Origin: Pseudoalteromonas sp. HM-SA03
GTDB lineage: Bacteria > Pseudomonadota > Gammaproteobacteria > Enterobacterales > Alteromonadaceae
Length of the DNA: 54,536 bases
Direction: 5' to 3'
NCBI RefSeq assembly: GCF_002289345.1
Contig: NZ_NSDG01000077.1
Span: 18,303 to 72,838, forward strand
In this document: positions 10,294-19,826 of the stretch, piece by piece
Numbering within the stretch: position 1 is the stretch's first letter
How the letters are laid out: each line of letters starts with the position of its first letter
Made by a program: the position numbers and the translations under genes
The notes under the pieces: generated by a model
Database searches by the model: none
Seen by the model: the letters and a program-made list of their open reading frames with translations, nothing else
What the model was told of the DNA's origin: nothing

Positions 10294-11793
10294 ATGAGGC
10301 AATCATTACAGCTGCGCATGGGGCAGCAACTTACAATGACTCCGCAACTGCAACAAGCCATTCGCTTGTTGCAGCTTAGTACATTGGATCTGCAGCAAGA
10401 AATACAAGAAGCATTAGACAGCAATCCATTGTTGGAAGTGGAAGAAGGTGATAATACTGACAGCGAAAACGCTGACCAACACGGCCAAGAAAAGAACAGT
10501 GCTGACGACAATCAAGATTCTGGCGATGAAGCACAGGTTAGTGACTATGAAATAGACTCAGATACCGCTATGAGCAAAGACACAGTGAGCGATGACCTCG
10601 CCATGGATGTCACTTGGGACGAGTATATGAGCGCTGCGCCGGCCGCCAGCTCAGGTCCACTCCCTGATGACGATAATGTTTATCAAGGGGAAACCTCTGA
10701 ATCTCTCCACGATTATCTCATGTGGCAACTTGAGTTGACCCCATTTAGCCCAACAGATAGAGCTATTGCGATTGCGATTATTGAAGCGGTCGACCTGTCA
10801 GGCATTTTAACACTCTCTTGCGAAGACATTTTAGAAAGCATTAATGACGAAGATAGCGAAGAGCCTATTGAGCTCGATGAAGTCGAAGCCGTACTCAAAC
10901 GTATTCAGCTTTTTGACCCTGTCGGTATCGCAGCGCGTAGTTTACAAGAATGCTTGTGTATTCAGCTAAATCAGTTCGCCCCAGATACGCCATGGATTGC
11001 CGAAACGAAAATGATCCTGACAGAACATATCGACTTGCTTGCCAGCCGTGACTATCGAACTTTGGCTAAGAAAACGCGCCTTAAAGAAGCCGAGCTCAAA
11101 GAGGTCATGACGTTAATTCATAGCCTTAACCCAAAACCTGCGGCAAGCATTATTCATGAAGAGCCTGAGTATGTGATCCCTGACGTATCCGTGAAAAAAG
11201 TAAAAGGTCGTTGGGTCGTAGAGCTAAATCCTGATGCTATGCCTAAAATAAGAGTAAATGACCATTACGCTGCGATGTCTAGAACGGCGAAATCCAGTAC
11301 GGATAGTCAGTTTATTCGCTCACATTTACAAGAAGCAAAGTGGTTTATTAAAAGCTTAGAAAGCCGAAATGATACTTTATTAAAAGTTACCAATTGCATT
11401 GTGCAACAACAACAGGCATTCTTTGAACATGGCCCCGAAGCAATGCGCCCTATGGTGCTAAATGATGTTGCTGAAATGGTTGAGATGCATGAGTCCACAA
11501 TTTCCCGTGTGACAACACAAAAGTACATGCATACACCTCGGGGTATATTTGAGCTGAAGTATTTCTTCTCTAGCCATGTAAGTACGGAAAATGGAGGTGA
11601 GTGCTCTTCTACAGCAATTAGAGCACTTATCAAAAAGCTGATAGCTGCAGAAAATACCGCGAAGCCATTGAGTGATAGCAAAATTGCAGATATCTTAGCT
11701 GAGCAAGGAATTAAGGTAGCGAGACGTACGATTGCAAAATATCGTGAATCCCTAGCCATTCCACCGTCAAATCAGCGTAAAAGCTTGATATAA
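10294..11793 (+). CDS. rpoN: RNA polymerase sigma-54 factor RpoN
   Basis: Alternative sigma factor that recognises -24/-12 promoters and needs AAA+ activators. All three regions are visible: Gln- and Leu-rich region I at residues 1-50, a long acidic region II (about 50-125, many Asp and Glu), then the core-binding domain, helix-turn-helix and the RpoN box [10 protein letters not shown] near the C-terminus. The 499 residues exceed E. coli RpoN (477), mostly through the acidic linker. It is followed by hpf, ptsN, rapZ and npr, the classic rpoN cluster. Confidence 0.98.
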   Translation: MRQSLQLRMGQQLTMTPQLQQAIRLLQLSTLDLQQEIQEALDSNPLLEVEEGDNTDSENADQHGQEKNSADDNQDSGDEAQVSDYEIDSDTAMSKDTVSDDLAMDVTWDEYMSAAPAASSGPLPDDDNVYQGETSESLHDYLMWQLELTPFSPTDRAIAIAIIEAVDLSGILTLSCEDILESINDEDSEEPIELDEVEAVLKRIQLFDPVGIAARSLQECLCIQLNQFAPDTPWIAETKMILTEHIDLLASRDYRTLAKKTRLKEAELKEVMTLIHSLNPKPAASIIHEEPEYVIPDVSVKKVKGRWVVELNPDAMPKIRVNDHYAAMSRTAKSSTDSQFIRSHLQEAKWFIKSLESRNDTLLKVTNCIVQQQQAFFEHGPEAMRPMVLNDVAEMVEMHESTISRVTTQKYMHTPRGIFELKYFFSSHVSTENGGECSSTAIRALIKKLIAAENTAKPLSDSKIADILAEQGIKVARRTIAKYRESLAIPPSNQRKSLI

Positions 11794-11822
11794 GACGTAA
11801 AACCCAAGAAGGAAAAATGCTT

Positions 11823-12110
11823 ATGCAACTAAATCTAACTGGTCGCCATGTAGAAATTACTGACTCATTAAGAGACTATGTCACCAACAAGTTTGCGAAG
11901 CTAGAAAGACATTTTGATCATATCAATAACGTGCATGTGATCCTTGATGTCGAGAAGCTAGTACAAAAAGCAGAAGCAACATTACACGTAAACGGCGGCG
12001 AGCTATTTGCATCAACAGAGCATCAAGATATGTATGCCGCAATTGATGGCCTTATCGACAAGCTAGATCGTCAAGTTATTAAACACAAAGAGAAGCTCAC
12101 TCGACACTAA
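11823..12110 (+). CDS. hpf: Ribosome hibernation promoting factor HPF (short form)
   Basis: Small ribosome-binding protein (95 residues) that blocks the decoding centre and promotes 100S dimers in stationary phase. The sequence from MQLNLTGRHVEIT to DGLIDKLDRQ closely follows E. coli HPF. An in-frame ATG lies six bases upstream (11817); I prefer 11823 because the family starts there and the GAAGGA at 11808-11813 is then nine bases away. The stop (12108-12110) is one base before the ptsN ATG. Confidence 0.95.
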   Translation: MQLNLTGRHVEITDSLRDYVTNKFAKLERHFDHINNVHVILDVEKLVQKAEATLHVNGGELFASTEHQDMYAAIDGLIDKLDRQVIKHKEKLTRH

Positions 12111-12111
12111 G

Positions 12112-12570
12112 ATGAAATTAAGTGAATTAGTGAACAAGGACTGCAGCAAAGCTGCGGTCCTTTTTAATAGCAAAAAACGTATTTTAGAATACATCAGCGA
12201 ACTGGCTCATAGCCAAATTCCAAATACCAGTCAGCATGCTATCTTGGATGCCTTAATGGCGCGAGAGAAATTAGGCAGCACCGGGATCGGTAAAGGCATT
12301 GCCATTCCCCATGGCCGACTTGAAGGTTTGGATAAAATCCTTGCAATGGTGCTCGTCAGCGAGCAAGGGATCCAGTTTGAAGCTATAGATAAGCAGCCTG
12401 TCGATATTTTTGTCGCGTTCATCGTACCCGAAGGTGATAATCAACAGCACCTGAAGACCTTAGCGGCGATTGCTGATACACTCAAAGACAAGTCTTTTTG
12501 CAAAATGCTTAGGCAAGCAAAAAGTGACGATGAGTTATATGCAGTGATCCAAGGTGAACTTGATGAGTGA
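12112..12570 (+). CDS. ptsN: Nitrogen PTS EIIA component PtsN
   Basis: Phosphoacceptor of the nitrogen-related phosphotransferase chain (PtsP-NPr-PtsN). It regulates processes such as potassium transport and amino-sugar metabolism in relatives rather than sugar uptake. The 152-residue EIIA fold has the phosphorylated His67 in GIAIPHGRL. The start lies one base after the hpf stop, which implies translational coupling. The first 17 codons contain a terminator-like hairpin, listed separately. It overlaps the rapZ start by eight bases. Confidence 0.96.
   Translation: MKLSELVNKDCSKAAVLFNSKKRILEYISELAHSQIPNTSQHAILDALMAREKLGSTGIGKGIAIPHGRLEGLDKILAMVLVSEQGIQFEAIDKQPVDIFVAFIVPEGDNQQHLKTLAAIADTLKDKSFCKMLRQAKSDDELYAVIQGELDE
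12136..12165 (+). terminator. Terminator-shaped hairpin inside the ptsN 5' coding region
   Basis: AAGGACTGCAGC (12136-12147), loop AAA, and GCTGCGGTCCTT (12151-12162) form a 12-bp stem with a single G-U pair, and five Ts run from 12161 to 12165. This is the canonical layout of an intrinsic terminator, placed 26 bases after the hpf stop and within ptsN codons 9-18. The surrounding PtsN residues align with the family, so the gene start is not wrongly placed. Function is inferred. Confidence 0.6.
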
Positions 12571-13429
12571 TGAAGAAAAAGGACTCGAGCTTATCATTAT
12601 CAGTGGCCGCTCAGGCTCTGGTAAATCTGTAGCGCTTCGAGTATTGGAAGACTTAGGCTACTATTGTGTAGATAACATTCCAGTCAATTTGCTGCCGTCT
12701 TTAGTCCGCAGTGTTTCCGACAATTATAATAAAATTGCAGTCAGTATTGATGTTAGAAACTTGCCTAAAGAGCAGGACGAATTTAATGACATTCTTGAAT
12801 ACTTACCAGGCTTTGCCAAACCTACCCTGTTTTATTTAGACAGTGACGATCAAACCCTGATAAAACGCTTCTCAGAAACACGCCGTTTGCACCCGCTTTC
12901 ACTGCATAATCTTCCATTAGATGTTGCGATAAAGAAAGAACGGGAATTGTTAGACGTGTTGATCACTCGCGCCGATTTTCTCATTGATACTACAGGCCTG
13001 AGCGTTCATCAACTTGCAGAAGATATCCGCGAAAAAATCTTAGGTAAAAAAGACAAACAACTCATTATTACCTTTGAATCTTTCGGCTTTAAACACGGCA
13101 TCCCAAAACAAGCGGATTACGTTTTTGATGCACGCTTTTTGCCCAACCCACATTGGGAGCCTGAGCTTAAGCCGCTAACTGGCCTAGATCAGCCAGTCAA
13201 AGACTATTTATCGAGTCATAGCATAGTGCAAAAGTTTACTTGGCAGATCCAAACCTTTGTACAAACTTGGTTACCACACTTAGAGCGTAACAATCGCAGT
13301 TATCTAACGATCGCAATAGGATGTACAGGCGGGCAACATCGCTCGGTATACTTAGCGCAAACCATTGGCGAGCGATTTGCAAAAACCCATCCCAACGTCA
13401 AAATTCGTCACCGAGAACAAGAGGGTTAA
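12563..13429 (+). CDS. rapZ: RNase adapter protein RapZ
   Basis: In enterobacteria RapZ binds glucosamine-6-phosphate and presents the small RNA GlmZ to RNase E, adjusting glmS expression and so cell-wall precursor supply. The protein is 288 residues from ATG 12563, with Walker A GRSGSGKS (15-22) and the C-terminal GCTGGQHRSV motif. A GTG at 12554 is possible, but AAGGTGA at 12551-12557 is well spaced for the ATG. Whether a GlmZ homologue exists here cannot be judged. It overlaps ptsN and abuts npr. Confidence 0.96.
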   Translation: MSDEEKGLELIIISGRSGSGKSVALRVLEDLGYYCVDNIPVNLLPSLVRSVSDNYNKIAVSIDVRNLPKEQDEFNDILEYLPGFAKPTLFYLDSDDQTLIKRFSETRRLHPLSLHNLPLDVAIKKERELLDVLITRADFLIDTTGLSVHQLAEDIREKILGKKDKQLIITFESFGFKHGIPKQADYVFDARFLPNPHWEPELKPLTGLDQPVKDYLSSHSIVQKFTWQIQTFVQTWLPHLERNNRSYLTIAIGCTGGQHRSVYLAQTIGERFAKTHPNVKIRHREQEG

Positions 13430-13699
13430 ATGTTAGAAGATACGTTTTTAATCCAGAATAAACTCGGCCTGCACGCTCGAGCAGCGACGGTTCTTGCACA
13501 ATTAGCGACCCAATTTGATGCCGAAGTGACCTTATATCAAGGAGACAGAAGTGCTGCTGCTGATAGCGTTCTAGCACTGCTGTTACTTGAAAGCAGCCAA
13601 GGAAAAGAAGTACGAGTGGTTTGCGAAGGTCCTGATGCTCAGTATGCACTAGACGCCATTGGTGGACTAATAGAAAATAAATTTAATGAATCCGAGTAA
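13430..13699 (+). CDS. ptsO: Phosphocarrier protein NPr (HPr family)
   Basis: HPr-like phosphocarrier of the nitrogen PTS (89 residues), passing phosphate from PtsP to PtsN. The active His15 lies in NKLGLHARAA. The start codon follows the rapZ TAA directly, which indicates tight coupling. Also called npr. It closes the rpoN cluster; the next 353 bases have no convincing gene. Confidence 0.95.
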   Translation: MLEDTFLIQNKLGLHARAATVLAQLATQFDAEVTLYQGDRSAAADSVLALLLLESSQGKEVRVVCEGPDAQYALDAIGGLIENKFNESE

Positions 13700-14052
13700 T
13701 CGTCAGTAAAACAATAAGGCCTGATTCATTTACTCCCAGCTAATCTCCCCTCCTCCGTAACCAAAGTGGTTTAATAAGTCTCTCATAATTAAGCGTAAAC
13801 CTTGGTAGTTCCTAATAAACTGAGTTACACTGTAATACCAATTTAGGTTTCTTTCGTGCCGTGAAGCGAGTTGCCGAGAAAATCCTACTTTATCGTTGCC
13901 TACATCTTTAGCGTGTATTAACGATAGCAACCCACCAGCAGAAATAACACGAGTAAAATTCAAATTAAGAAATTGATTTCTGCGATAAAATAAATGAATA
14001 GGGTTAACTTACTTAATCACGTTAGCCGCCATTATTATCAAAAAGGATGCCT
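13700..14052. repeat. Non-coding gap between npr and mgtE, possible dispersed repeat
   Basis: There is no convincing gene here. A 77-codon minus-strand frame (13730-13963) resembles the translated junk of intergenic repeats: no signal, no domain, and odd composition. An inverted repeat GCAGAAAT (13938-13945) with ATTTCTGC (13976-13983) bounds an AT-rich segment. The mgtE promoter must lie in the last part. I cannot show that this is multi-copy from one window. Confidence 0.35.
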
Positions 14053-15411
14053 ATGCCTGAAGTATTTGAACAAGACTACACACTGGAACAACTCCAAAAG
14101 GTAACTAATGCCTTAAACAGTGGTCAGTTTGTTCAAGTTAGGCGTATGCTCGCAGAGACTGCCCCCTGTGACACAGCACTGCTTTTAGAGTCATCTCCTC
14201 ATAAAGTTCGCTCTATGTTGTGGCAACTCGTTGATCCTGATATCCAAGGGGATGTCCTAGAGGAGCTGTCGGAAGACGTAAGACTTGGGATCATCGCCCA
14301 GATGGAACCTGAGCTAATTGCTGCCGCTACAGAAGACATGGACGACGATGACCTTGGTGATGTCCTAAGAAGCCTGCCTGATACCGTCTACCAAGACGTT
14401 ATCGGTGCGATGGATAGCCAAGATAGAGAACGTGCGACACAAGCATTGTCCTACAAGGAACACTCGGCCGGTGCACTGATGAGCACCGACACGGTTACTA
14501 TTCGACCCGATGTTACCTTAGAAGTTGTATTTAGATATCTTCGTCTTAAAGGCGAATTGCCAGACGGTACGGACGAGTTGTATGTAGTTGATAAAGACAA
14601 CTGCTTTTTAGGCACGCTGCCTGTCAATACCTTATTAACTAAGTCTCCTGACAGTATGGTTCGAGACTTGATGGATGAAGATAAGGAAACGATCCCTATC
14701 TCCATGGATGAGTCTGAAGTGGCGCAGCTTTTTGAGCGTCATAACTGGATCTCAGCTCCTGTCGTTGACGATAACGCCCATTTGCTTGGTCGTGTCACCA
14801 TTGATGACGTTGTTGACGTCATCCGTGAAGATGCTGAGCACAGCCTGTTAAGTATGGCAGGTCTTGAAGATGAAGAAGACACCTTTGCGCCAGTTCTAAA
14901 AAGTAGCCAGCGCCGATCTATTTGGCTTGGAATTAACCTGCTAACCGCCTTGATGGCTGCGTTTGTTGCAAGCTTCTTCGAAGGTACTCTAGATATTTTA
15001 CCTATTCTTGCGGTGTTAAATGGCATAGTACCAAGTATGGGCGGCGTTGCCGGTAGCCAAACGCTAACCCTAGTTATCCGTGGTATTGCCCTTGGCCATA
15101 TTAACCAGACTAACCAAAAGTTTTTAATGGGTAAAGAGCTGGCGATCGGCGCCCTAAACGGTGTCCTGTGGTCTGTCTTGATCGCTGGGGTTATCGCTGT
15201 ATGGCAGTGGGATTTTACACTCGGTGCTGTTATTGCCTTCGCGATGTTTATGAACTTAGTCGCAGCGGGTATCGCAGGTGCCAGTATTCCAATTATGCTA
15301 AAGAAAATGAATATCGACCCAGCGCTAGCTGGTAGTGTGGTACTAACAACAGTTACTGATATCGTCGGGATCTTTGCATTCCTTGGCACCGCAACTTGGT
15401 TATTAGTGTAG
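14053..15411 (+). CDS. mgtE: MgtE-type magnesium transporter
   Basis: Mg2+ channel/transporter (452 residues from ATG 14053). The layout is a cytoplasmic MgtE N-domain (about 20-125, superhelical), a CBS pair (about 130-250), a connecting helix, and about five membrane helices (about 285-450) with the pore-lining PSMGGVAGSQTLT and NLVAAGIAGASIP segments. Mg2+ binding to the N and CBS domains closes the channel in studied members. ATG 14047 is two codons upstream, but AAAAGGA at 14041-14047 fits 14053 better. I saw no M-box leader. Confidence 0.95.
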   Translation: MPEVFEQDYTLEQLQKVTNALNSGQFVQVRRMLAETAPCDTALLLESSPHKVRSMLWQLVDPDIQGDVLEELSEDVRLGIIAQMEPELIAAATEDMDDDDLGDVLRSLPDTVYQDVIGAMDSQDRERATQALSYKEHSAGALMSTDTVTIRPDVTLEVVFRYLRLKGELPDGTDELYVVDKDNCFLGTLPVNTLLTKSPDSMVRDLMDEDKETIPISMDESEVAQLFERHNWISAPVVDDNAHLLGRVTIDDVVDVIREDAEHSLLSMAGLEDEEDTFAPVLKSSQRRSIWLGINLLTALMAAFVASFFEGTLDILPILAVLNGIVPSMGGVAGSQTLTLVIRGIALGHINQTNQKFLMGKELAIGALNGVLWSVLIAGVIAVWQWDFTLGAVIAFAMFMNLVAAGIAGASIPIMLKKMNIDPALAGSVVLTTVTDIVGIFAFLGTATWLLV

Positions 15412-15431
15412 TAATAACAGTGTCGAAATAG

Positions 15432-15463
15432 CGAGAAATGCTGGTCAAAACCAGCATTTCTCG
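15432..15463. terminator. Hairpin between convergent mgtE and pmbA
   Basis: CGAGAAATGCTGG (15432-15444) pairs perfectly with CCAGCATTTCTCG (15451-15463) around a six-base loop. There is no adjacent T-run on either strand, so it may be a weak or Rho-assisted terminator or an mRNA end-protecting hairpin. Confidence 0.55.
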
Positions 15464-15478
15464 AGCTGAGAGAGGGAG

Positions 15479-16828
15479 TTATTCGCCCGCTATTTGCATA
15501 TTATTGAGTAGTATAGAGCCGGTTTGTACTGCGCCTCGACATTCAATATCACCGCCAATGCCTTCAATCCCCATAAACATATCTTTTAAATTGCCAGCAA
15601 TCGTAATTTCACTCACAGGATATTGCAGCTCACCATTCTCGACCCAAAAGCCAGCAGCGCCCCTTGAATAATCACCGGTTACTGTATTAACACCTTGCCC
15701 CATTAGTTCAGTGACTAACAAACCAGTGCCCATCGACGCAAGTAGGCTGGTTAAATCTTCGTGTGTTGGTTTTACTAACCAGTTATGGATCCCACCAGCG
15801 TGACCTGTCGCTTGCATATTCATTCTACGTGCGGCATAGCTTGCCAATAAGTAAGTATGAAGTATACCATCTGTGATAATTTCACGGTCGATGGTTTTTA
15901 CACCTTCGCTATCGAAAGGACTCGAAGCAAGCCCTCTTAATAAATGTGGCTTCTCTTCAATGTTAACGCAGCGATTAAAAATTTGTGTGTCTAAAGAATC
16001 CAACAAGAAACTAGACTTACGATATAGCGCGCCGCCACCGATACCTGACACTAAGTGCCCAAATAAGCTGTTAGCAATATCCGCTCGAAAAATAACAGGC
16101 ACTTTACGCGTTGATACTTTTCGACTGCCTAGTTTTGCCAGCGTAGACTGTGCTGCTTCTAAGCCAACCTGTTCAGGAGATTTTAGTTCCATGTGTACAC
16201 GAGATAACGCATATGCAGAGTCACGCTGCATTTGCTCGCCTTCTTTACCAATCACCATGGTACTCAGGCTGTGTCTGGTACGTGGGAACCCTGCAATTAA
16301 GCCATAGCTATTACCATATACACGGATCCCTTGGTGGCTCGATAAGCTCGCGCCATCAGAATTCACGATTCGAGGATCGAATTCTAACGCAGCTTTTTCC
16401 GCAGCAATACATTGCTCAATGGCTTCATCAGGAGAAACTTGCCAAGGGTGGAAAAGATCTAAATCTGCTGGTGACATCTCTAGCAAAGCTTTATCCGCCA
16501 CACCATTACAAGGGTCATTCGAGGTAAATCGAGCAATATCTACGGCCTTTTCAACCACAGAGCGCAGAGCTTCAGGGCTCAGATCCGCGGTTGATGCAGA
16601 GCCTTTATGATTGCCCACATAAACGCTGATACCTAGACCACCATCTTGATTAAACTCAATGGTTTCAACCTCTCCCATTCGTGTACTTACAGACAGACCT
16701 GAGGTGCTAGACATCGCCGCTTCTGCTGAGGTTGCACCTAGTTTTTTAGCATGTGCTAACACATCGGCAACTGCATTTTTCACATCATCAATTTGATTAT
16801 ATATAGGGTGTTGTTGAGGTTGAGTCAT
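15479..16828 (-). CDS. pmbA: PmbA/TldE, non-metal subunit of the TldD-TldE protease
   Basis: Partner of TldD; the heterodimer cleaves unfolded peptides and matures microcin B17, and degrades the CcdA antitoxin in E. coli. At 449 residues it matches E. coli PmbA (450). Family segments include the Gly-rich TGDYSRGAAGFWVENG and GIGGDIECRGAVQTGSIL near the C-terminus. No HExxxH is present, as expected for the TldE subunit. It diverges from darP, with tldD 0.75 kb away on the other side of darP. Confidence 0.95.
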   Translation of the reverse strand: MTQPQQHPIYNQIDDVKNAVADVLAHAKKLGATSAEAAMSSTSGLSVSTRMGEVETIEFNQDGGLGISVYVGNHKGSASTADLSPEALRSVVEKAVDIARFTSNDPCNGVADKALLEMSPADLDLFHPWQVSPDEAIEQCIAAEKAALEFDPRIVNSDGASLSSHQGIRVYGNSYGLIAGFPRTRHSLSTMVIGKEGEQMQRDSAYALSRVHMELKSPEQVGLEAAQSTLAKLGSRKVSTRKVPVIFRADIANSLFGHLVSGIGGGALYRKSSFLLDSLDTQIFNRCVNIEEKPHLLRGLASSPFDSEGVKTIDREIITDGILHTYLLASYAARRMNMQATGHAGGIHNWLVKPTHEDLTSLLASMGTGLLVTELMGQGVNTVTGDYSRGAAGFWVENGELQYPVSEITIAGNLKDMFMGIEGIGGDIECRGAVQTGSILLNNMQIAGE

Positions 16829-16912
16829 AGATACCTTATCCGCTCGCTCGTCTAACTAAAATATATTAGTTAATATGCTATCACAGCTACTAACTATTGT
16901 AGTGATCAATTG

Positions 16913-16921
16913 TGGTATACT
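16913..16921 (+). promoter_or_regulatory. Likely extended -10 promoter of darP
   Basis: TGGTATACT (TG, one base, then TATACT) lies 44 bases before the darP ATG in the divergent gap to pmbA. A matching -35 at 17 bases is not obvious, which is tolerable for an extended -10 element. Confidence 0.4.
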
Positions 16922-16964
16922 CTAATGTTAGAGACTTTAATATTTACTAGTATAGACAAGACCA

Positions 16965-17483
16965 ATGGCTAAACACGAGCAAACGACCGAAGAAGAGATT
17001 ATTTACGTTTCAAAAAGCGAGCTTAAGCGCGAAGCGCTAGAGTTGCATGAACTAGGCTGTGAAATTGCAGGGCTTGGCAAGAAACAGCGTGAGAAGTTAC
17101 CTCTAACGGACGAGCTTAAAGAGGCCATGACTGTTGCGGATAGGATCCGTGCTAAAACAGATGCTTACCGTCGTCATATGAACTACATTGCAAAGACATT
17201 GCGTAGTACTCCAAATGTCGAAGATATTCAGGCTGCGATGGATTTGATGCTAAATAAGAACAATAAAGCAGACGTATTACTGAATAAGATTGAGCTTATT
17301 CGCGATGAAGTGATTGCCAAAGGAGATAGCAAGATTAATGAGCTATTGGATAAGTATCCTGAACTTGAGCGTCAAAAAATGCGCCAGATGGCGCGCCAAG
17401 CAAGTAAAGAAGTAAAAGCTGAGAAGCCAGGCAAAGCCTACAAAGAGCTGTTCCAGTATTTAAAAGAAGCGATTATGCCGTAA
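16965..17483 (+). CDS. darP: Ribosome biogenesis factor DarP (YjgA)
   Basis: DUF615 protein (172 residues) that acts in late 50S subunit assembly in E. coli. It is highly charged and helical, with the family pattern SKSELKREALELHELG near the start and MRQMARQ near the end. Its place beside pmbA is conserved with E. coli. It has its own probable promoter upstream and a strong terminator downstream, so it is probably a single-gene unit. Confidence 0.94.
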   Translation: MAKHEQTTEEEIIYVSKSELKREALELHELGCEIAGLGKKQREKLPLTDELKEAMTVADRIRAKTDAYRRHMNYIAKTLRSTPNVEDIQAAMDLMLNKNNKADVLLNKIELIRDEVIAKGDSKINELLDKYPELERQKMRQMARQASKEVKAEKPGKAYKELFQYLKEAIMP

Positions 17484-17511
17484 CGCAGTGTTGTGGCTCT
17501 GATACAACATA

Positions 17512-17536
17512 AAAAGGCGCTGATGCGCCTTTTGCT
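17512..17536. terminator. Intrinsic terminator between darP and tldD
   Basis: AAAAGGCGC (17512-17520), loop TGAT, GCGCCTTTT (17525-17533) form a perfect 9-bp stem with A and T tracts on each side, suitable for both darP and the converging tldD run. Confidence 0.85.
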
Positions 17537-17574
17537 TATTACTTTTTGCTTATGAATAGTTATCGCAGGTAGTA

Positions 17575-19014
17575 TTACGCTGTGCCACCGACAGTAATTT
17601 CGTCAATCTTCAAACTCGGTTGACCGACTCCCACAGGGACGCTTTGACCATCTTTACCACATACCCCAACGCCTCTATCAAGCGCAAGGTCATTGCCTAC
17701 CATAGAGACCTTTTTCATCACCTCTGGACCATTGCCTATAAGCGTTGCACCTTTAATTGGTTGGGTTATTTTACCATTCTCAATTAAGTAGGCTTCAGAC
17801 GCTGAGAATACAAATTTACCGGAGGTAATATCCACTTGACCACCGCCAAAGTTACTAGCAAAAATGCCTTTATCTACGCTACGAATGATCTCTTCTTGAC
17901 TGTGCTCACCCGCAAGCATGTAGGTATTTGTCATTCTCGGCATCGGCAAGTGGGCATAAGACTCACGACGCGCATTACCTGTAGGCGCCACGCCCATTAA
18001 GCTCGCGTTTTGCTTATCTTGCATATAGCCTTTCAAAATACCATTTTCAATCAGTACGTTGTATGCCGCTGGCGTACCTTCATCGTCCACATTCAAAGAG
18101 CCGCGACGGTCGGCTATTGTGCCATCATCCACCACAGTACAAAGACTCGAAGCGACTTGTTCACCTATTTTGCCACTGAATGCAGAGGCACCTTTACGGT
18201 TAAAATCACCTTCTAGGCCATGTCCAACAGCTTCGTGTAACAAAACGCCCGGCCAACCAGAACCGAGCACCACAGGCATCGCACCTGCTGGTGCATCAAT
18301 GGCTTCAAGATTCACGCGTGCTTGGCGCACAGCTTCTTTGGCAAACTGCATCCATCTCGGTGCACCGTCTACTAACTCTTTAAAGTAACCATAATCTAAA
18401 CGCGCACCACCACCGGCACTACCACGCTCTCTGCGACCATTTTTCTCAAGGAGTACCGAACAATTTAAACGTATTAACGGGCGAATGTCGGTTGCAAATG
18501 TACCGTCGCTTGCGGCAATTAACACTTCTTCATACACCGCCGACAGCGAACTTACCACTTGCTGCGCCTCAGGCGCTAAATCGCGAATGCACTGTTCAAG
18601 CTCTCTAAGTAAAGCCACTTTATCCGCATCACTCATGCTGGTAATTGGCTGTGCTGGTTGAAATTGAATGGGTGCTTTTACGTCGCTAAATACTTGAACT
18701 TTACTGCTTTCGCCAGCTTGCGCAATGCTACGCGCAGCTTCTGCTGCTTTGGTTAACGCTTCAATATTGATGGCATCAGAATAACTAAAGCCAGTCTTCT
18801 CACCACTCACTGCACGCACACCAACACCACGTTCGATGTTGTAGCTGCCGTCTTTGACTATGCCGTCTTCCAGCACCCAAGTTTCGTGGTAGCTTGATTG
18901 AAAATACAGATCGGCATAATTTACTTTGTGCTGATGAATATACTCGAGAGTCTGTGATAATTGCTCACGTGTCAGCTGGCTATTGGTCAGTAAATTCTGC
19001 TCTACATTACTCAT
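17575..19014 (-). CDS. tldD: TldD, metalloprotease subunit
   Basis: Zinc-binding subunit of the TldD-TldE protease. The HExxxH motif is HEAVGH at residues 260-265, within [15 protein letters not shown]. The length of 479 matches E. coli TldD (481). It overlaps the upstream amidase gene by four bases and is the last gene of the mre-to-tldD run. Having tldD and pmbA within 0.75 kb of each other is unlike E. coli, where they are far apart. Confidence 0.96.
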   Translation of the reverse strand: MSNVEQNLLTNSQLTREQLSQTLEYIHQHKVNYADLYFQSSYHETWVLEDGIVKDGSYNIERGVGVRAVSGEKTGFSYSDAINIEALTKAAEAARSIAQAGESSKVQVFSDVKAPIQFQPAQPITSMSDADKVALLRELEQCIRDLAPEAQQVVSSLSAVYEEVLIAASDGTFATDIRPLIRLNCSVLLEKNGRRERGSAGGGARLDYGYFKELVDGAPRWMQFAKEAVRQARVNLEAIDAPAGAMPVVLGSGWPGVLLHEAVGHGLEGDFNRKGASAFSGKIGEQVASSLCTVVDDGTIADRRGSLNVDDEGTPAAYNVLIENGILKGYMQDKQNASLMGVAPTGNARRESYAHLPMPRMTNTYMLAGEHSQEEIIRSVDKGIFASNFGGGQVDITSGKFVFSASEAYLIENGKITQPIKGATLIGNGPEVMKKVSMVGNDLALDRGVGVCGKDGQSVPVGVGQPSLKIDEITVGGTA

Positions 19015-19826
19015 AAAAACTCACTTTTAAATCGGTTATGATCCGCAACCGGCATTTTTTGCCGGATCGAATCAAGAAACGCGCTATCTAGCTGCTGTGA
19101 AATGGGTTCTAAATTCGCACCAGAGTCAATTAAGACTTCACCCCAAGGCGATACAATTAAACTGTGTCCATAGGTTTCTCGGCCATTTTCATGACGACCT
19201 ACTTGCGCGGCTGCAACTACGTAGCATTGATTTTCTATCGCCCTTGCCTGTAATAATGGCTGCCAGTGTGCCTTGCCCGTTGCACAGGTAAAAGCACTCG
19301 GGACTAAAAATAGCTCAGCTCCCTTCGCTCTCATCATTTGGAACAAACCGGGAAAACGCAGATCATAACACACGCTTAATCCAATTCTGCCAAATGGACT
19401 ATCCACTACCACGACATCCTGTCCAGGCTCTGTTCGCTCAGACTCTCGGTATTGTTTAGTTTTGTCACTCACATCGGCGTCAAACAGATGGATCTTATTA
19501 TAGCGTGCTACGATTTCACCATTCGAATTAAATAAGTAACTCGCAGCCAGATATTTATCGTTCTGATTTGGTATCGCGATGGTACCTGCCGCCAACCAAA
19601 TGCTATGTTGTTGACAAAGCGCTGAGAGCTGTTGGAGCAGTGCTTCATTATGCTGCGCGTATTCCCAAGCCTGTTGCGCATTGTCGCAAAATGCCAACCA
19701 AGTTTCAGGTAAACAGACTAAGGTTGGCTCTTCCACCACTAACTTAGCCAGCTGGTTTTTAAGGTAAGCTATATTTGTTTGGGGTACTTTCGCCGAACAC
19801 ATTGGTAGTGCAATCACCTTAGCCAT
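19011..19826 (-). CDS. Carbon-nitrogen hydrolase, probable deaminated-glutathione amidase
   Basis: Nitrilase-superfamily amidase (271 residues from ATG 19826). The catalytic triad is Glu41 (LPETW), Lys111 (RYNKIHLFD) and Cys153 ([10 protein letters not shown]). The sequence around [22 protein letters not shown] closely resembles mammalian and yeast Nit1, whose role is metabolite repair of deaminated glutathione; I infer the same here. The frame stays open 19 codons upstream, but that would sit inside yhdP and the MAKVIALPM start fits the family. It overlaps yhdP by eight bases and tldD by four. Confidence 0.88.
   Translation of the reverse strand: MAKVIALPMCSAKVPQTNIAYLKNQLAKLVVEEPTLVCLPETWLAFCDNAQQAWEYAQHNEALLQQLSALCQQHSIWLAAGTIAIPNQNDKYLAASYLFNSNGEIVARYNKIHLFDADVSDKTKQYRESERTEPGQDVVVVDSPFGRIGLSVCYDLRFPGLFQMMRAKGAELFLVPSAFTCATGKAHWQPLLQARAIENQCYVVAAAQVGRHENGRETYGHSLIVSPWGEVLIDSGANLEPISQQLDSAFLDSIRQKMPVADHNRFKSEFL

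Noticed and set aside
13730..13963. 77-codon minus-strand frame between npr and mgtE
   Set aside because: There is no domain, signal peptide or ribosome-binding site that I can defend. It overlaps an inverted repeat and looks like translated intergenic repeat.
13985..14052. Mg2+-sensing M-box leader of mgtE
   Set aside because: The leader is short and AT-rich, with no nested stems like an M-box, and it lacks a terminator before the gene.
14739..15389. 216-codon frame antisense to mgtE
   Set aside because: It lies wholly inside mgtE on the opposite strand. Ser/Pro/Ile-rich composition and lack of any motif mark it as a shadow of the real gene.
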